Shown here piece by piece: positions 1 to 8,587 of a stretch of DNA of 64,000 bases (position 1 is its first letter; every line of letters starts with the position of its first letter). The notes below the pieces were generated by a model. It was not told where the DNA came from and did no database searches. It saw only the letters and a program-made list of their open reading frames with translations. The stretch is from positions 1 through 64,000 of the forward strand of contig JAFXCD010000041.1 of the NCBI GenBank assembly GCA_017521605.1, given 5' to 3'. Origin of the DNA: Lachnospiraceae bacterium. GTDB taxonomy: Bacteria > Bacillota > Clostridia > Lachnospirales > Lachnospiraceae. Both the position numbers and the translations under genes were made by a program.

Positions 1-1665
1 AAAGAGAATAATATTGTATCCGGGTTAAAGATAATACCTTTGGGAGGCCTGGAGCAGATTGGTATGAATATTACTGCCTTCGAGTACGAGGACAGTATTA
101 TTGTTGTGGATTGTGGTTTGGCATTTCCGGCAGATGATATGTTGGGAATTGATTTGGTAATTCCGGATATCACTTATTTAAAGGATCATGTGGATAAAGT
201 AAAGGGCTTTGTCATTACTCACGGTCATGAGGATCATATCGGTGCCTTGCCTTATATTTTAAAGGAATTGAGTGTGCCCATTTATGCTACCCGACTTACA
301 ATGGGGATTATTGAAAACAAGTTAAAAGAACATAATTTGACCAAATCCGCTAAGAGAAAGGTGGTTAAGTTTGGGCAGTCCATTAATTTGGGACAATTCA
401 GAGTGGAATTTATTAAGACCAACCACAGTATCGTCGATGCTGCGGCACTGGCTATTTATTCCCCGGCAGGTACTGTGGTTCATACCGGAGATTTTAAGGT
501 GGATTATACACCTGTATATGGTGATGCCATCGATTTGCAACGATTTGCAGAAATTGGTAAGAAGGGTGTACTGGCACTGATGTGTGATTCTACCAATGCA
601 GAAAGACCGGGTTTTACCCAGTCTGAAAGAACGGTAGGTAAGACTTTTGATACTTTATTTGAAGAGCATAAAAACAGCAGAATTTTTGTGGCAACCTTTG
701 CTTCCAATGTAGATCGAGTGCAGCAGATAATCAATACGGCATATAAATTTGGCCGTAAGGTAGTGGTGGAAGGCCGCAGTATGGTAAGCATAATTGAGAC
801 GGCTTCCAGTCTGGGATGTATTAATATTCCTGACAATACTTTGATTGAAATAGAACAATTAAAGAATTATCCTGATGAGCAGCAGGTTATTATTACCACC
901 GGCAGTCAGGGAGAAAGTATGGCTGCACTGAGCCGTATGGCAAGCAATATGCACCGTAAGATTACTATAGGTCATGGGGATACGGTTATTTTTTCATCAA
1001 GCCCTATACCGGGTAATGAAAAGGCAGTAACAAGAGTAATTAACGAACTGCTTCGAAAAGGTGCAGATGTGATTTTTCAGGATACACATGTATCCGGACA
1101 TGCTTGTCAGGAAGAGATAAAGCTGATTTATACTTTGGTACGTCCTAAGTATGCGGTTCCTGTACATGGCGAGTACAAGCATTTGAAGGCTCAGGCCAAG
1201 ATTGCCCAGAGTCTGGGTATGGATAAGGAGGATATCTTTATCCTGTCCTCGGGAGATGTGTTGGAATTATCTGAGGAATCAGCAGAGGTTGTGGGTAAGG
1301 TGCCGGTAGGCGGTATTCTGGTAGATGGTTTAGGTGTTGGCGATGTAGGGAATGTGGTGTTACGTGACCGTCAGCATCTGGCAGAGGACGGTATTCTTAT
1401 TGTAGTTATGTCCTTGGACAGATACAGTAGTCAGTTAGTGGCAGGACCGGATATTGTATCCCGTGGTTTTGTATATGTCAGAGAGTCAGATGAATTAATG
1501 GAAGAAGCAAGAGTAGTAGTGAATGAAGCAGTGAATCATTGTCTTGACAGAGGAATAACTGATTGGGGAAAATTAAAAAATACCACCAAGGATGCCTTGG
1601 GTGAATACGTATGGAAGAAGACGAAGAGACGTCCTATGATTCTTCCCATTATCATGGAGGTTTAA
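1..1665 (+). CDS. rnj: Ribonuclease J (5' end outside window)
   Basis: Metallo-beta-lactamase/beta-CASP ribonuclease of the RNase J family, which processes and degrades mRNA and rRNA in the cytoplasm by endonucleolytic and 5'-3' exonucleolytic cleavage. The frame is open from base 1 and the usual lead-in (KIIPLGGLEQIGMN) starts before any good start codon, so the true start lies upstream; a TTG at 40 is internal. Visible motifs are the zinc-binding HGHEDH near base 220, VHTGDFKVD, the beta-CASP region, HVSGH near base 1090 and PVHGEYKHL. The window holds 554 residues, close to the family's usual 550-560, so only a few residues are missing. The next gene follows after 3 bases, with its ribosome binding site inside the end of this one. 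Whether this is the J1 or J2 type cannot be told from one copy. Confidence 0.95.
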   Translation, partial: KENNIVSGLKIIPLGGLEQIGMNITAFEYEDSIIVVDCGLAFPADDMLGIDLVIPDITYLKDHVDKVKGFVITHGHEDHIGALPYILKELSVPIYATRLTMGIIENKLKEHNLTKSAKRKVVKFGQSINLGQFRVEFIKTNHSIVDAAALAIYSPAGTVVHTGDFKVDYTPVYGDAIDLQRFAEIGKKGVLALMCDSTNAERPGFTQSERTVGKTFDTLFEEHKNSRIFVATFASNVDRVQQIINTAYKFGRKVVVEGRSMVSIIETASSLGCINIPDNTLIEIEQLKNYPDEQQVIITTGSQGESMAALSRMASNMHRKITIGHGDTVIFSSSPIPGNEKAVTRVINELLRKGADVIFQDTHVSGHACQEEIKLIYTLVRPKYAVPVHGEYKHLKAQAKIAQSLGMDKEDIFILSSGDVLELSEESAEVVGKVPVGGILVDGLGVGDVGNVVLRDRQHLAEDGILIVVMSLDRYSSQLVAGPDIVSRGFVYVRESDELMEEARVVVNEAVNHCLDRGITDWGKLKNTTKDALGEYVWKKTKRRPMILPIIMEV

Positions 1666-1668
1666 CAG

Positions 1669-1980
1669 ATGGAAAAGGCATTGCAGGCATATATATGCAA
1701 GCTTTTGGATTCACCGGAATATAAAGAATATGCTTTGCAAAAAGAAAAGGTAAAGCAGTATCCGGAGTTAAAAGCACAGATAGATGCGTTTCGTGCCAGA
1801 AATTTTGAGATGCAGACCAGTAAGGATATGGTTTTCGAAATGATTGAGGACTTTGAAAGGGAATACAGAGATTTTCGGGAGAATCCTTTGGTAGATGAGT
1901 TTTTGGCTGCTGAGTTGGCTTTTTGCAGACTATTACAGAAAAACAATGCAAGAATTACGGATGCTATTGATTTTGAGTAA
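1669..1980 (+). CDS. ylbF: YlbF/YmcA-family regulator
   Basis: A 103-residue, charged, all-helical protein of the Com_YlbF (YlbF/YmcA) family. In Bacillus subtilis, YlbF, YmcA and YaaT form a complex that works with RNase Y in mRNA maturation and affects competence, biofilm formation and sporulation. The family call rests on length, helical composition and the KVKQYPELKAQIDAFR-type middle segment, where a helix leads to a conserved aromatic/acidic region. It starts 3 bases after the RNase J stop, with GGAGG about 10 bases upstream, so the two are almost certainly co-transcribed. A link to RNA processing fits that neighbour. No catalytic motif is present. Confidence 0.75.
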   Translation: MEKALQAYICKLLDSPEYKEYALQKEKVKQYPELKAQIDAFRARNFEMQTSKDMVFEMIEDFEREYRDFRENPLVDEFLAAELAFCRLLQKNNARITDAIDFE

Positions 1981-2006
1981 GTTTGCAGGAGGCAGGGAGG
2001 ATTATT

Positions 2007-2384
2007 ATGAAAACAAGGGATATTGTAATATCAATATGCGAAACCATACTAAAAGTGGCAATTATTGCGGTAATAGTGATGTTTATCTATAGAGGTGCAT
2101 TGCTGGCATATGATTATGGATATCGTATTTTTGAGGAAGCGCCTATGTCAGAGGGAGAGGGCAGAGAGGTAGTAATAACCATTTCGGAAGGAATGTCAGC
2201 CCAAGAAATGGGTGAGCTTCTATTTAAAAAGGGGCTTATTCGAGATGAGAAGCTGTTCCGTATTCAATATGTTTTATCGGAGTATAAAGAAGAGTTATTG
2301 CCGGGAACCTTTACATTACGGACTAATATGACAGTGGAAGAAATGTTAAAAGCAATGACTGTAAGTCCGGATGAGGAAGAGTAG
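2007..2384 (+). CDS. Short MltG/YceG-like membrane protein
   Basis: A 125-residue protein with one N-terminal membrane segment (about residues 10-32). The extracellular part (about residues 50-115) resembles the LysM-like N-terminal module of MltG/YceG, with pattern ITISEGMSAQEMGELLFKKGLI, then LLPGTFTL and MTVEEML. The protein stops where the catalytic YceG domain of full-length MltG would begin, so the glutamate-bearing endolytic transglycosylase domain is absent. ATG 2007 is chosen because GGAGGCAGGGAGG lies just upstream; the frame is also open a little further back. It is followed by trmR and trhP, the same order as yrrL (mltG)-yrrM-yrrNO in B. subtilis. A non-catalytic regulator or peptidoglycan-binding protein is my inference. 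Confidence 0.7.
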   Translation: MKTRDIVISICETILKVAIIAVIVMFIYRGALLAYDYGYRIFEEAPMSEGEGREVVITISEGMSAQEMGELLFKKGLIRDEKLFRIQYVLSEYKEELLPGTFTLRTNMTVEEMLKAMTVSPDEEE

Positions 2385-2409
2385 ATTACGGTAAACAAAG
2401 GATTAGATT

Positions 2410-3108
2410 ATGATAGTAGATGATAGAATGGTTGCCTTTATTAATTCATTTGATAAAGGCAACACGCCTTTTTTAAGTGAAATAGAGAAATTTGCCATAG
2501 AAACTGAAGTGCCTATTATTCGTAAGGAAATGCAGACCTTCTTAAAGTTTTTATTGGCTATGAAGAAGCCTATGAAAATTCTGGAGGTAGGAACGGCGAT
2601 TGGTTTTTCGGCACTTTTGATGAATGAATATGCACCAAAGGGATGTAAGATTACAACCATAGAAAAATATGAGCCCCGTATTCCGGTTGCTAAGGAGAAT
2701 TTCAAAAAGGCAGGTAAGGAAGAATGTATTACGCTGTTGGAAGGAGATGCCACAGATATATTAAAGGAGTTGGATGATTCTTTTGATATGATATTTATGG
2801 ATGCAGCAAAAGGACAGTATATACATTTCATGCCGGATATTTTGAGATTACTGGCAGAAGATGGCCTGCTGATATCGGATAATGTATTGCAGGACGGAGA
2901 TGTAATAGAGTCCCGTTATGCAGTGGTGCGAAGAAATCGAACCATTCATGGCAGAATGCGGGAATATTTGTATGAATTAACCCATCATCCGGGGTTGGAA
3001 ACCTGTATTTTACCGGTAGGTGACGGAATTACGTTAAGTGTAAAAGTAAGTATGCATGGAGAAGAGTATGAGAAGAGAAAAACCGGAATTGTTGATTCCT
3101 GCCAGTAG
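2410..3108 (+). CDS. trmR: tRNA 5-hydroxyuridine methyltransferase (TrmR-like O-methyltransferase)
   Basis: A 232-residue class I SAM-dependent O-methyltransferase of the YrrM family. Motif I is ILEVGTAIGFSALLM (about residues 58-72), followed by TTIEKYEPR and the metal-binding acidic segment MIFMDAAKGQY; SDNVLQDG lies further on. In B. subtilis the orthologue TrmR methylates 5-hydroxyuridine at tRNA position 34 to 5-methoxyuridine, using the product of TrhP. The next gene here is a TrhP-type U32 protein overlapping by 41 bases, so both modification steps are encoded together. Related catechol-type methyltransferases look similar; operon context is what favours TrmR. Confidence 0.82.
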   Translation: MIVDDRMVAFINSFDKGNTPFLSEIEKFAIETEVPIIRKEMQTFLKFLLAMKKPMKILEVGTAIGFSALLMNEYAPKGCKITTIEKYEPRIPVAKENFKKAGKEECITLLEGDATDILKELDDSFDMIFMDAAKGQYIHFMPDILRLLAEDGLLISDNVLQDGDVIESRYAVVRRNRTIHGRMREYLYELTHHPGLETCILPVGDGITLSVKVSMHGEEYEKRKTGIVDSCQ

Positions 3109-4321
3109 TCTGGAGGTATTAAAAACAGCTGTTATTTTTGGCGCAGATGCTGTATATATTGGCGGAGAGGCTTTTGGACTGCGTGCAAAGGCCAAGAATT
3201 TTACTATGGATGAGATGGCGGAAGGAATCGTTTTTGCCCATGCCCATGGAGTGAAGGTATATGTAACTGCTAATATTTTAGCCCATAATGAGGATTTGTC
3301 AAAAGCAGCAGAATATTTTGAAGAACTGAAAAATATGAAACCTGACCAACCGGATGCATTGATTATTTCAGACCCGGGTATGTTTGCCATAGCGAAACAG
3401 GTTTGGCCCGAAGTGGAGATACATATTTCTACACAAGCCAATAACACCAATTACCAGACTTATCTGTTCTGGTGGCAGTTAGGAGCTAAGCGTGTGGTAT
3501 CGGCCAGGGAGCTTTCCCTTGCTGAAATTGCAGAAATACGGGCACATATTCCGGAGGACATGGAAATAGAAAGCTTTATTCATGGTGCTATGTGCATTTC
3601 CTATTCCGGCCGTTGCCTGCTTAGTAATTATTTTACCGGTCGTGATGCCAACCAGGGGGCATGTACCCATCCTTGTCGTTGGAAGTATGCAGTGGTAGAG
3701 GAAAAGCGCCCCGGAGAATATTTGCCGGTATATGAAAACGAAAGAGGTACCTATATTTTTAATTCCAAGGATTTGTGCATGATTGAGTATGTACCGGAAA
3801 TTGTAGCTGCAGGAATTGATAGTCTGAAAATAGAAGGACGAATGAAAACTGCTCTTTATGTAGCAACCGTGGCTCGTACCTATCGTAAGGCCATTGATGC
3901 GTATTATGAGTCAGAAGAAACTTACCATGCACATATGGACTGGTACAAGGCAGAGATATCCAAATGTACCTACAGACAGTTTACTACCGGTTTTTACTTC
4001 GGTAAGCCGGATGAGAATACCCAGATTTATGATAGCAACACTTATGTAAATGAGTATATCTATCTGGGAATTGTGGAGGAAGTGCTGCAGAAGGAAGAAG
4101 GGGCAAGGTCTTTAGTAAGAATTGAACAACGGAATAAGTTCTGTGTAGGAGATTCCATTGAAATTATGAAGCCTGATGGCAGGAATGTAGAAGTAGTGGT
4201 AGAGGCTATGTATAACAAGGATATGGAGCCGGTTGAAAGCTGTCCTCATTCAAAACAAACCATATGGCTACAGTTGTCAGAGTCACCGGAACAATATGAT
4301 TTGTTACGGGTAAAAGCGTGA
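3068..4321 (+). CDS. trhP: Peptidase U32-family tRNA hydroxylation protein (TrhP-like)
   Basis: A 417-residue U32 family protein. Such proteins (TrhP/YegQ, YrrN/YrrO) carry out prephenate-dependent 5-hydroxylation of uridine 34 in tRNA rather than proteolysis. Signature stretches are ELLIPASSLEVLKTAV at the start, GADAVYIGGEAFGLRA, the cysteine-rich segment with HGAMCISYSGRCLLS and GACTHPCRWKY (cysteines typical of the family), and DLCMIEYVP followed by SLKIEGRMK. ATG 3068 is preferred because GGAG lies 6 bases upstream; an in-frame ATG at 3056 is possible. It overlaps trmR, so translation is probably coupled, and the pair should supply 5-methoxyuridine for wobble decoding. Not a true protease despite the family name. 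Confidence 0.85.
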   Translation: MRREKPELLIPASSLEVLKTAVIFGADAVYIGGEAFGLRAKAKNFTMDEMAEGIVFAHAHGVKVYVTANILAHNEDLSKAAEYFEELKNMKPDQPDALIISDPGMFAIAKQVWPEVEIHISTQANNTNYQTYLFWWQLGAKRVVSARELSLAEIAEIRAHIPEDMEIESFIHGAMCISYSGRCLLSNYFTGRDANQGACTHPCRWKYAVVEEKRPGEYLPVYENERGTYIFNSKDLCMIEYVPEIVAAGIDSLKIEGRMKTALYVATVARTYRKAIDAYYESEETYHAHMDWYKAEISKCTYRQFTTGFYFGKPDENTQIYDSNTYVNEYIYLGIVEEVLQKEEGARSLVRIEQRNKFCVGDSIEIMKPDGRNVEVVVEAMYNKDMEPVESCPHSKQTIWLQLSESPEQYDLLRVKA

Positions 4322-4329
4322 AAATATGG

Positions 4330-4358
4330 TTGACCGATAAACACAGTTGTTGTAAAAT
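4330..4358 (+). promoter_or_regulatory. Probable sigma-A promoter of glnN
   Basis: TTGACC at 4330-4335 and TAAAAT at 4353-4358 are separated by 17 bases, a near-consensus vegetative promoter. Predicted transcription start is about 4364-4367, giving a leader of roughly 110 bases before glutamine synthetase. Confidence 0.6.
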
Positions 4359-4360
4359 GT

Positions 4361-4448
4361 GCATAACTATTCAGAGTTATGCGATTTTTTCAAGTTGCTA
4401 AGGAAAGTTTCGAAGAAGCTGTTTTGCGAATGAAGGCTCTGAATAGTT
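4361..4448 (+). promoter_or_regulatory. Structured leader of glnN with mutually exclusive pairings
   Basis: GCATAACT (4361-4368) and AGTTATGC (4375-4382) form a perfect 8-bp palindrome with a 6-base centre, followed by a run of six T at 4385-4390. A 12-base stretch, AACTATTCAGAG (4365-4376), is exactly complementary to CTCTGAATAGTT (4437-4448), which ends about 8 bases before the ribosome binding site. The predicted transcript start is at about 4365, so the long-range helix would close a loop of about 60 bases at the very 5' end of the mRNA. The short palindrome spans the start site and may be a DNA operator. No known riboswitch class is recognised. Confidence 0.4.
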
Positions 4449-4473
4449 TGTGTATGGAAAGGACTTGGGTACA

Positions 4474-6585
4474 ATGAACGAGCTGATAAATGTAGAAGAA
4501 TTGTTTGGGTGTAAGGTGTTTACACATCGAAAGATGAAGGAGCGTCTGCCCAAGGAAGTATATAGAGAAGTAATGCGTGTCAGAGAACAGGGAGGAGAAC
4601 TTTCTCTGGGCACTGCAGATGTAGTGGCAAAGGCTATGAAGGATTGGGCTATTGAGAATGGTGCTACCCATTATACACACTGGTTTCAGCCTCTTACCGG
4701 TATTACAGCAGAAAAGCATGATGCTTTTGTAACCCATCCGGATGAGGATGGTCGTATGATTATGGATTTTTCCGGTAAGGAATTGATTAAGGGTGAGCCG
4801 GATGCATCATCCTTCCCTTCCGGTGGACTTCGTGCAACCTTTGAAGCCAGAGGTTATACAACCTGGGATATTACATCGCCGGCTTTCTTAAAAGAAGATG
4901 CCACAGGAGTGATTTTGTGTATCCCTACTGCATTTTGTTCATACAAGGGTGAAGCTCTGGATACCAAGACTCCTTTACTCCGTTCCATGGAAGCTATTAG
5001 TGAGCAGGCTCTTCGTATAGTGAAGCTTTTTGGTAATACAGAGGCTACCAAGGTGACTCCCAGTGTAGGTGCGGAACAGGAGTATTTCCTGGTAGACCGC
5101 CAGAAATATTTGCAGAGAAAAGATTTGATTTTTGCCGGACGTACTCTTTTTGGTGCGCCTGCGCCCAAGGGACAGGAAATGGACGACCATTATTTTGGTA
5201 CCATCAGAGAGCGTGTAGGTGCCTATATGAAGGATATCAATATAGAACTGTGGAAATTGGGCGTAAGTGCCAAGACACAGCATAATGAGGCGGCTCCTGC
5301 ACAGCATGAGCTGGCGCCTATTTATGAAACAGCTAATATTGCAGCGGACCACAATCAGTTAGTAATGGAAACCATGAAAAAGGTGGCAGGTCGTCATGGT
5401 TTGACCTGTCTGCTTCATGAAAAGCCTTTTGCAGGGGTGAATGGTTCCGGTAAGCACGATAACTGGTCCCTCTGTACTGACAATGGTGTAAATATGCTGG
5501 AGCCCGGTGAATCACCTAATGAAAATATACAGTTTTTACTGGTACTGGCTTGTATTATGCGTGCAGTGGATAAGCATGCTGATTTGCTGCGCCAGAGTGC
5601 CGCCAATGTAGGAAATGATCATCGTCTGGGTGGTAATGAAGCACCACCGGCCATTATTTCCATCTTTTTGGGAGAACAGTTGGAGGATGTGGTAAGACAG
5701 TTGGTGGAGACAGGACAGGCTACCCATCTGACAGAGGGGGGGAAGCTGGAAACCGGTGTGTCCACGCTTCCGGATTTTGTAAAAGATGCAACGGATCGTA
5801 ACAGAACCTCGCCTTTTGCATTTACAGGTAATAAATTTGAGTTTCGTAGTGTAGGTGCTTCTGATTCTATCGGTAGCCCCAATACTACTTTAAATGCTAT
5901 TGTGGCAGAGGCTTTTTGCGAAGCGGCGGATGTTCTGGAAGCGGCAGAGGATTTTGACCAGGCAGTGCATGATTTGATTAAAAAATATATGACTGAGCAT
6001 CAGAGAATCATATTTAATGGGAATGGTTATTCACAGGAATGGGTGGAGGAAGCAGCCAGAAGAGGCCTTCCCAATATTGGTTCCATGGTAGGTACCATTG
6101 AAACCCTGACTACTGAGAAATCCATTGCTCTTTTTGAAAAGTTTCATATTTTTACCAAGGCGGAGCTGGAGGCCAGAAAGGAAGTATTGTATGATACCTT
6201 CTCCAAGACCATTAATATCGAAGCTCTGACCATGATAGATATGACCAGGAAGCAGATATTGCCGGCAGTGGTTAAGTATACTAAGTCATTGGCAGATACT
6301 GTGATTGCTGTAAGAGAGGCAGGGGCAGATGCTACCGTACAATCTGAGCTTTTGAAGGAAGTGTCTGAGAAGCTGGCAGAAACAAAGGCAGCATTGAACA
6401 AACTGGAAGAAGCAGAAGCTACTGCTAAGACCATGAAATGCCCTAAGGAATTGGCTTTCTATTATAATGATACTGTAAAAGTGGCTATGGAAGCATTGCG
6501 GGCACCGGTGGATAAGTTGGAAATGCTGGTGGCGAAGGAAATATGGCCTATGCCAAGCTATGGAGATTTGTTATTTGAGGTATAG
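4474..6585 (+). CDS. glnN: Glutamine synthetase type III
   Basis: A 703-residue GlnN-type (GSIII) enzyme that makes glutamine from glutamate, ammonia and ATP; type III enzymes are dodecamers of about 700 residues, much longer than GSI. Family features are VEELFGCKVF and MKERLPKEVYREV at the N-terminus, SFPSGGLRATFEARGYT, GAEQEYFLVD (metal/glutamate site), KTQHNEAAPAQHELAPIYE, HEKPFAGVNGSGKHDNWSL (ATP binding) and NRTSPFAFTGNKFEFR. ATG 4474 is taken because GGAAAGGA lies 10 bases upstream and no coding similarity precedes it. It has its own promoter and structured leader, so nitrogen-responsive control is plausible but not shown. No GlnR or PII gene is adjacent. Confidence 0.95.
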   Translation: MNELINVEELFGCKVFTHRKMKERLPKEVYREVMRVREQGGELSLGTADVVAKAMKDWAIENGATHYTHWFQPLTGITAEKHDAFVTHPDEDGRMIMDFSGKELIKGEPDASSFPSGGLRATFEARGYTTWDITSPAFLKEDATGVILCIPTAFCSYKGEALDTKTPLLRSMEAISEQALRIVKLFGNTEATKVTPSVGAEQEYFLVDRQKYLQRKDLIFAGRTLFGAPAPKGQEMDDHYFGTIRERVGAYMKDINIELWKLGVSAKTQHNEAAPAQHELAPIYETANIAADHNQLVMETMKKVAGRHGLTCLLHEKPFAGVNGSGKHDNWSLCTDNGVNMLEPGESPNENIQFLLVLACIMRAVDKHADLLRQSAANVGNDHRLGGNEAPPAIISIFLGEQLEDVVRQLVETGQATHLTEGGKLETGVSTLPDFVKDATDRNRTSPFAFTGNKFEFRSVGASDSIGSPNTTLNAIVAEAFCEAADVLEAAEDFDQAVHDLIKKYMTEHQRIIFNGNGYSQEWVEEAARRGLPNIGSMVGTIETLTTEKSIALFEKFHIFTKAELEARKEVLYDTFSKTINIEALTMIDMTRKQILPAVVKYTKSLADTVIAVREAGADATVQSELLKEVSEKLAETKAALNKLEEAEATAKTMKCPKELAFYYNDTVKVAMEALRAPVDKLEMLVAKEIWPMPSYGDLLFEV

Positions 6586-6590
6586 CATGC

Positions 6591-8249
6591 ATGAAGAGAA
6601 TAATTATTAATTCATGTAAGATACTGTTGGTTTTATTGTCTCTGGTTGGTGCAATCAAAATGGTATTCTTTGGATTGCTTATCGATGAGGAATATGCAGT
6701 GGTAATGTCCTATCGTATGGTATCCGGGGATGAGATGTTTTTGAATATGTGGGAGCCACACCAGACATCAGGATTTGTTTGTGCAATATTTATCAAGCTG
6801 TTTCTGATGATTTTGGGAAGTACAGAATATCTGATTGTTTATTTACGAATAGTAGGTGTGCTTTTGCAGACAGCCGTCAGTTTATTTGTTTATTGCACAG
6901 TACGTAAGATGTACGATAAAGAAATTGCTTTTTGGGCGGGGATTATGTGCTTTAGCTTATTGCCAAAGTGGATACAGATACCGGAATTTTCCAATATTTT
7001 ATTATGGAGCAATCTTTGTACCATGATGTGTTTCCTGCGTTCCACAAGGGAAAATGCCAAAAAAGAAGTCTGGTTAGTGCTGGGTGCTATATTTTATTGT
7101 GTTGCCATATTAGCCTATCCCACCTGTTTGGTTTTGATACCCATATATCTGTATGGTATATATACAAGCGTACCTAATATGCCAAAGAAGCATTTGTGCC
7201 TGTTTTTGGGAACTTGTATGACAATTGGTGTTGCATATATCCTATACTTTTTGTTTAACCTGGGGGCAAAAGAATTTCTGTTTGGTTTACGCCAGATGAT
7301 GACGGACGGTGAGCATGATTATACGTTTTTGCAACGTCTGGCTACATATGGAAGAGAATTATTAAACTTACTTCCGACTATATTGTTGATAATTGCAGTA
7401 ACCATTGTTTTGTATGCAATAATATGGTGTGGAGTATTAAAAAAGAAATTTTGTCAGGAAAAACTGGTGTTTTTGCTTCTTTTGGTATTTGTAGCTCATG
7501 TGCAGCAGTTTTTTGCCTGGAATAGCGGACAACGCTATATTAATGAACCGCTCCTGTTTTATTATTTTACTTTTGGAGCAGGAGTTGTGTTGGCAAAAAA
7601 GGAGGATCCTCTATTTATTTTTGGTATGTTGCCGGCTATGGGAACCATTGTGGCGGTACTGTTGATTACCAATACTACTATTAGTGTAACCGGTACAAAT
7701 TTATTACCCGGTATTATAGCCGGTGGTATATTGGTATGGGAATATGTAAAGGAAAAGAAGCTTGCAGCAGGTTATAAGAAATATTGTGTGTGGATGGGGA
7801 TTGTAACAATCGGTTTGCTGATGTTTGCAAAAGGCTGCCTGATTTGCGAGAACGAGGGTGTGAAAGAGAATATTTTCTATGTGAAGCAAAAAGCATTGAG
7901 TGGACCGGCAAAGGGAATCTACTGTAGATATATGGATGGCTATCAGTATAATATACTGGCTGAAGTGACAGAAAAGTATATAAGCAAAGAGGATGTTGTA
8001 CTATGTGTAGGATATCATTGTATACGTTATATGATGACGGACGGAGAGATTAGCACATACTCTACCATAAGCACCCCTACATATGATGAAAGGCTTTTAG
8101 AGTATTGGGAAATATTCCCGGAACGCTACCCCACTATAATTATTGAGGAAGAGGGAATCTCCCATATGAAGCAGGTGAGAGAGTTTTTGACGTTAAGTGA
8201 TCCTATAGCAGAAGGGGATGGCTTCCGCATATACAGAGTAATAAAATGA
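6591..8249 (+). CDS. Polytopic membrane protein, GT-C glycosyltransferase-like
   Basis: A 552-residue integral membrane protein with about 10-12 hydrophobic segments and a soluble C-terminal portion of about 110 residues. The first extracytoplasmic loop carries an acidic pair (LIDEEYA, about residue 30), as in GT-C/PMT-type glycosyltransferases that use polyprenyl-phosphate sugars. I see no closer family match. It begins 5 bases after glnN but is probably a separate function; downstream genes (MBOAT, SGNH, acyltransferase, DUF6056-like) suggest cell-envelope polysaccharide assembly or decoration. Substrate and linkage are unknown. A hairpin follows the stop. Confidence 0.55.
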   Translation: MKRIIINSCKILLVLLSLVGAIKMVFFGLLIDEEYAVVMSYRMVSGDEMFLNMWEPHQTSGFVCAIFIKLFLMILGSTEYLIVYLRIVGVLLQTAVSLFVYCTVRKMYDKEIAFWAGIMCFSLLPKWIQIPEFSNILLWSNLCTMMCFLRSTRENAKKEVWLVLGAIFYCVAILAYPTCLVLIPIYLYGIYTSVPNMPKKHLCLFLGTCMTIGVAYILYFLFNLGAKEFLFGLRQMMTDGEHDYTFLQRLATYGRELLNLLPTILLIIAVTIVLYAIIWCGVLKKKFCQEKLVFLLLLVFVAHVQQFFAWNSGQRYINEPLLFYYFTFGAGVVLAKKEDPLFIFGMLPAMGTIVAVLLITNTTISVTGTNLLPGIIAGGILVWEYVKEKKLAAGYKKYCVWMGIVTIGLLMFAKGCLICENEGVKENIFYVKQKALSGPAKGIYCRYMDGYQYNILAEVTEKYISKEDVVLCVGYHCIRYMMTDGEISTYSTISTPTYDERLLEYWEIFPERYPTIIIEEEGISHMKQVREFLTLSDPIAEGDGFRIYRVIK

Positions 8250-8251
8250 TA

Positions 8252-8298
8252 AAAAGGTTCAAGTATGTCCATGTTTACAGCACATATTTGAACCTTTT
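8252..8298. terminator. Long hairpin after the GT-C-like gene
   Basis: AAAAGGTTCAAGTATGT (8252-8268) pairs with ACATATTTGAACCTTTT (8282-8298), 16 of 17 positions plus one G-T. The A-run and T-run at its ends make it a possible terminator on either strand, although no further T-tract follows on the + strand. Confidence 0.5.
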
Positions 8299-8340
8299 GA
8301 ATATAAAATAGAATAAATTTAAAAATTTTAAAAAAAGGTA

Positions 8341-8369
8341 TTGCCAAAACCAAAACTATCGTGTATACT
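8341..8369 (+). promoter_or_regulatory. Promoter of tRNA-Gln
   Basis: TTGCCA (8341-8346), a 17-base spacer, then TATACT (8364-8369). The predicted start is about 8376, some 14 bases before the mature tRNA 5' end. Confidence 0.65.
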
Positions 8370-8389
8370 TCATTAAGTAGTTAAGACAT

Positions 8390-8461
8390 AGCGCTATCGC
8401 CAAACGGTAAGGCAACGGACTCTGACTCCGTCATTTCAAGGTTCGAATCCTTGTAGCGCTG
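8390..8461 (+). tRNA. tRNA-Gln (anticodon CTG)
   Basis: A full cloverleaf can be drawn: acceptor AGCGCTA (8390-8396) pairs with TAGCGCT (8454-8460), anticodon stem ACGGA/TCCGT encloses the loop CTCTGAC with anticodon CTG, and the T arm contains GGTTCGAATCC. The discriminator is G at 8461 and CCA is not encoded. The sequence resembles standard Firmicutes tRNA-Gln. It stands alone, with its own promoter and a rho-independent terminator immediately downstream. Confidence 0.95.
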
Positions 8462-8471
8462 CTAAATAGAG

Positions 8472-8501
8472 CCTCTAGGGAGAAATCCTTAGAGGTTTTT
8501 T
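8472..8501 (+). terminator. Rho-independent terminator of tRNA-Gln
   Basis: CCTCTA..GGA pairs with TCC..TAGAGG (8472-8495) around a GAAA loop, followed by a run of T at 8496-8501. Confidence 0.85.
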
Positions 8502-8502
8502 G

Positions 8503-8532
8503 TTGCGAAGTGTTAAAATTCTTTGCTATAAT
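8503..8532 (+). promoter_or_regulatory. Probable promoter of the MBOAT/SGNH pair
   Basis: TTGCGA (8503-8508), an 18-base spacer, then TATAAT (8527-8532). It sits directly after the tRNA terminator and about 55 bases before the MBOAT start. Confidence 0.5.
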
Positions 8533-8587
8533 GATTAATAGTGATTTTAGTAATAGATGATGTTGAAAATAACAAAGGAGAACTATT

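Noticed and set aside
40-42. TTG as the start of RNase J
   Set aside because: The conserved N-terminal residues lie before it and the frame is open to base 1, so the gene begins outside the window.
4361-4390. Simple rho-independent terminator of trhP
   Set aside because: The stem has only 8 AT-rich pairs, and a well-spaced promoter at 4330-4358 places the transcript start inside it. A terminator role cannot be ruled out for read-through from trhP, but it is not the best explanation.
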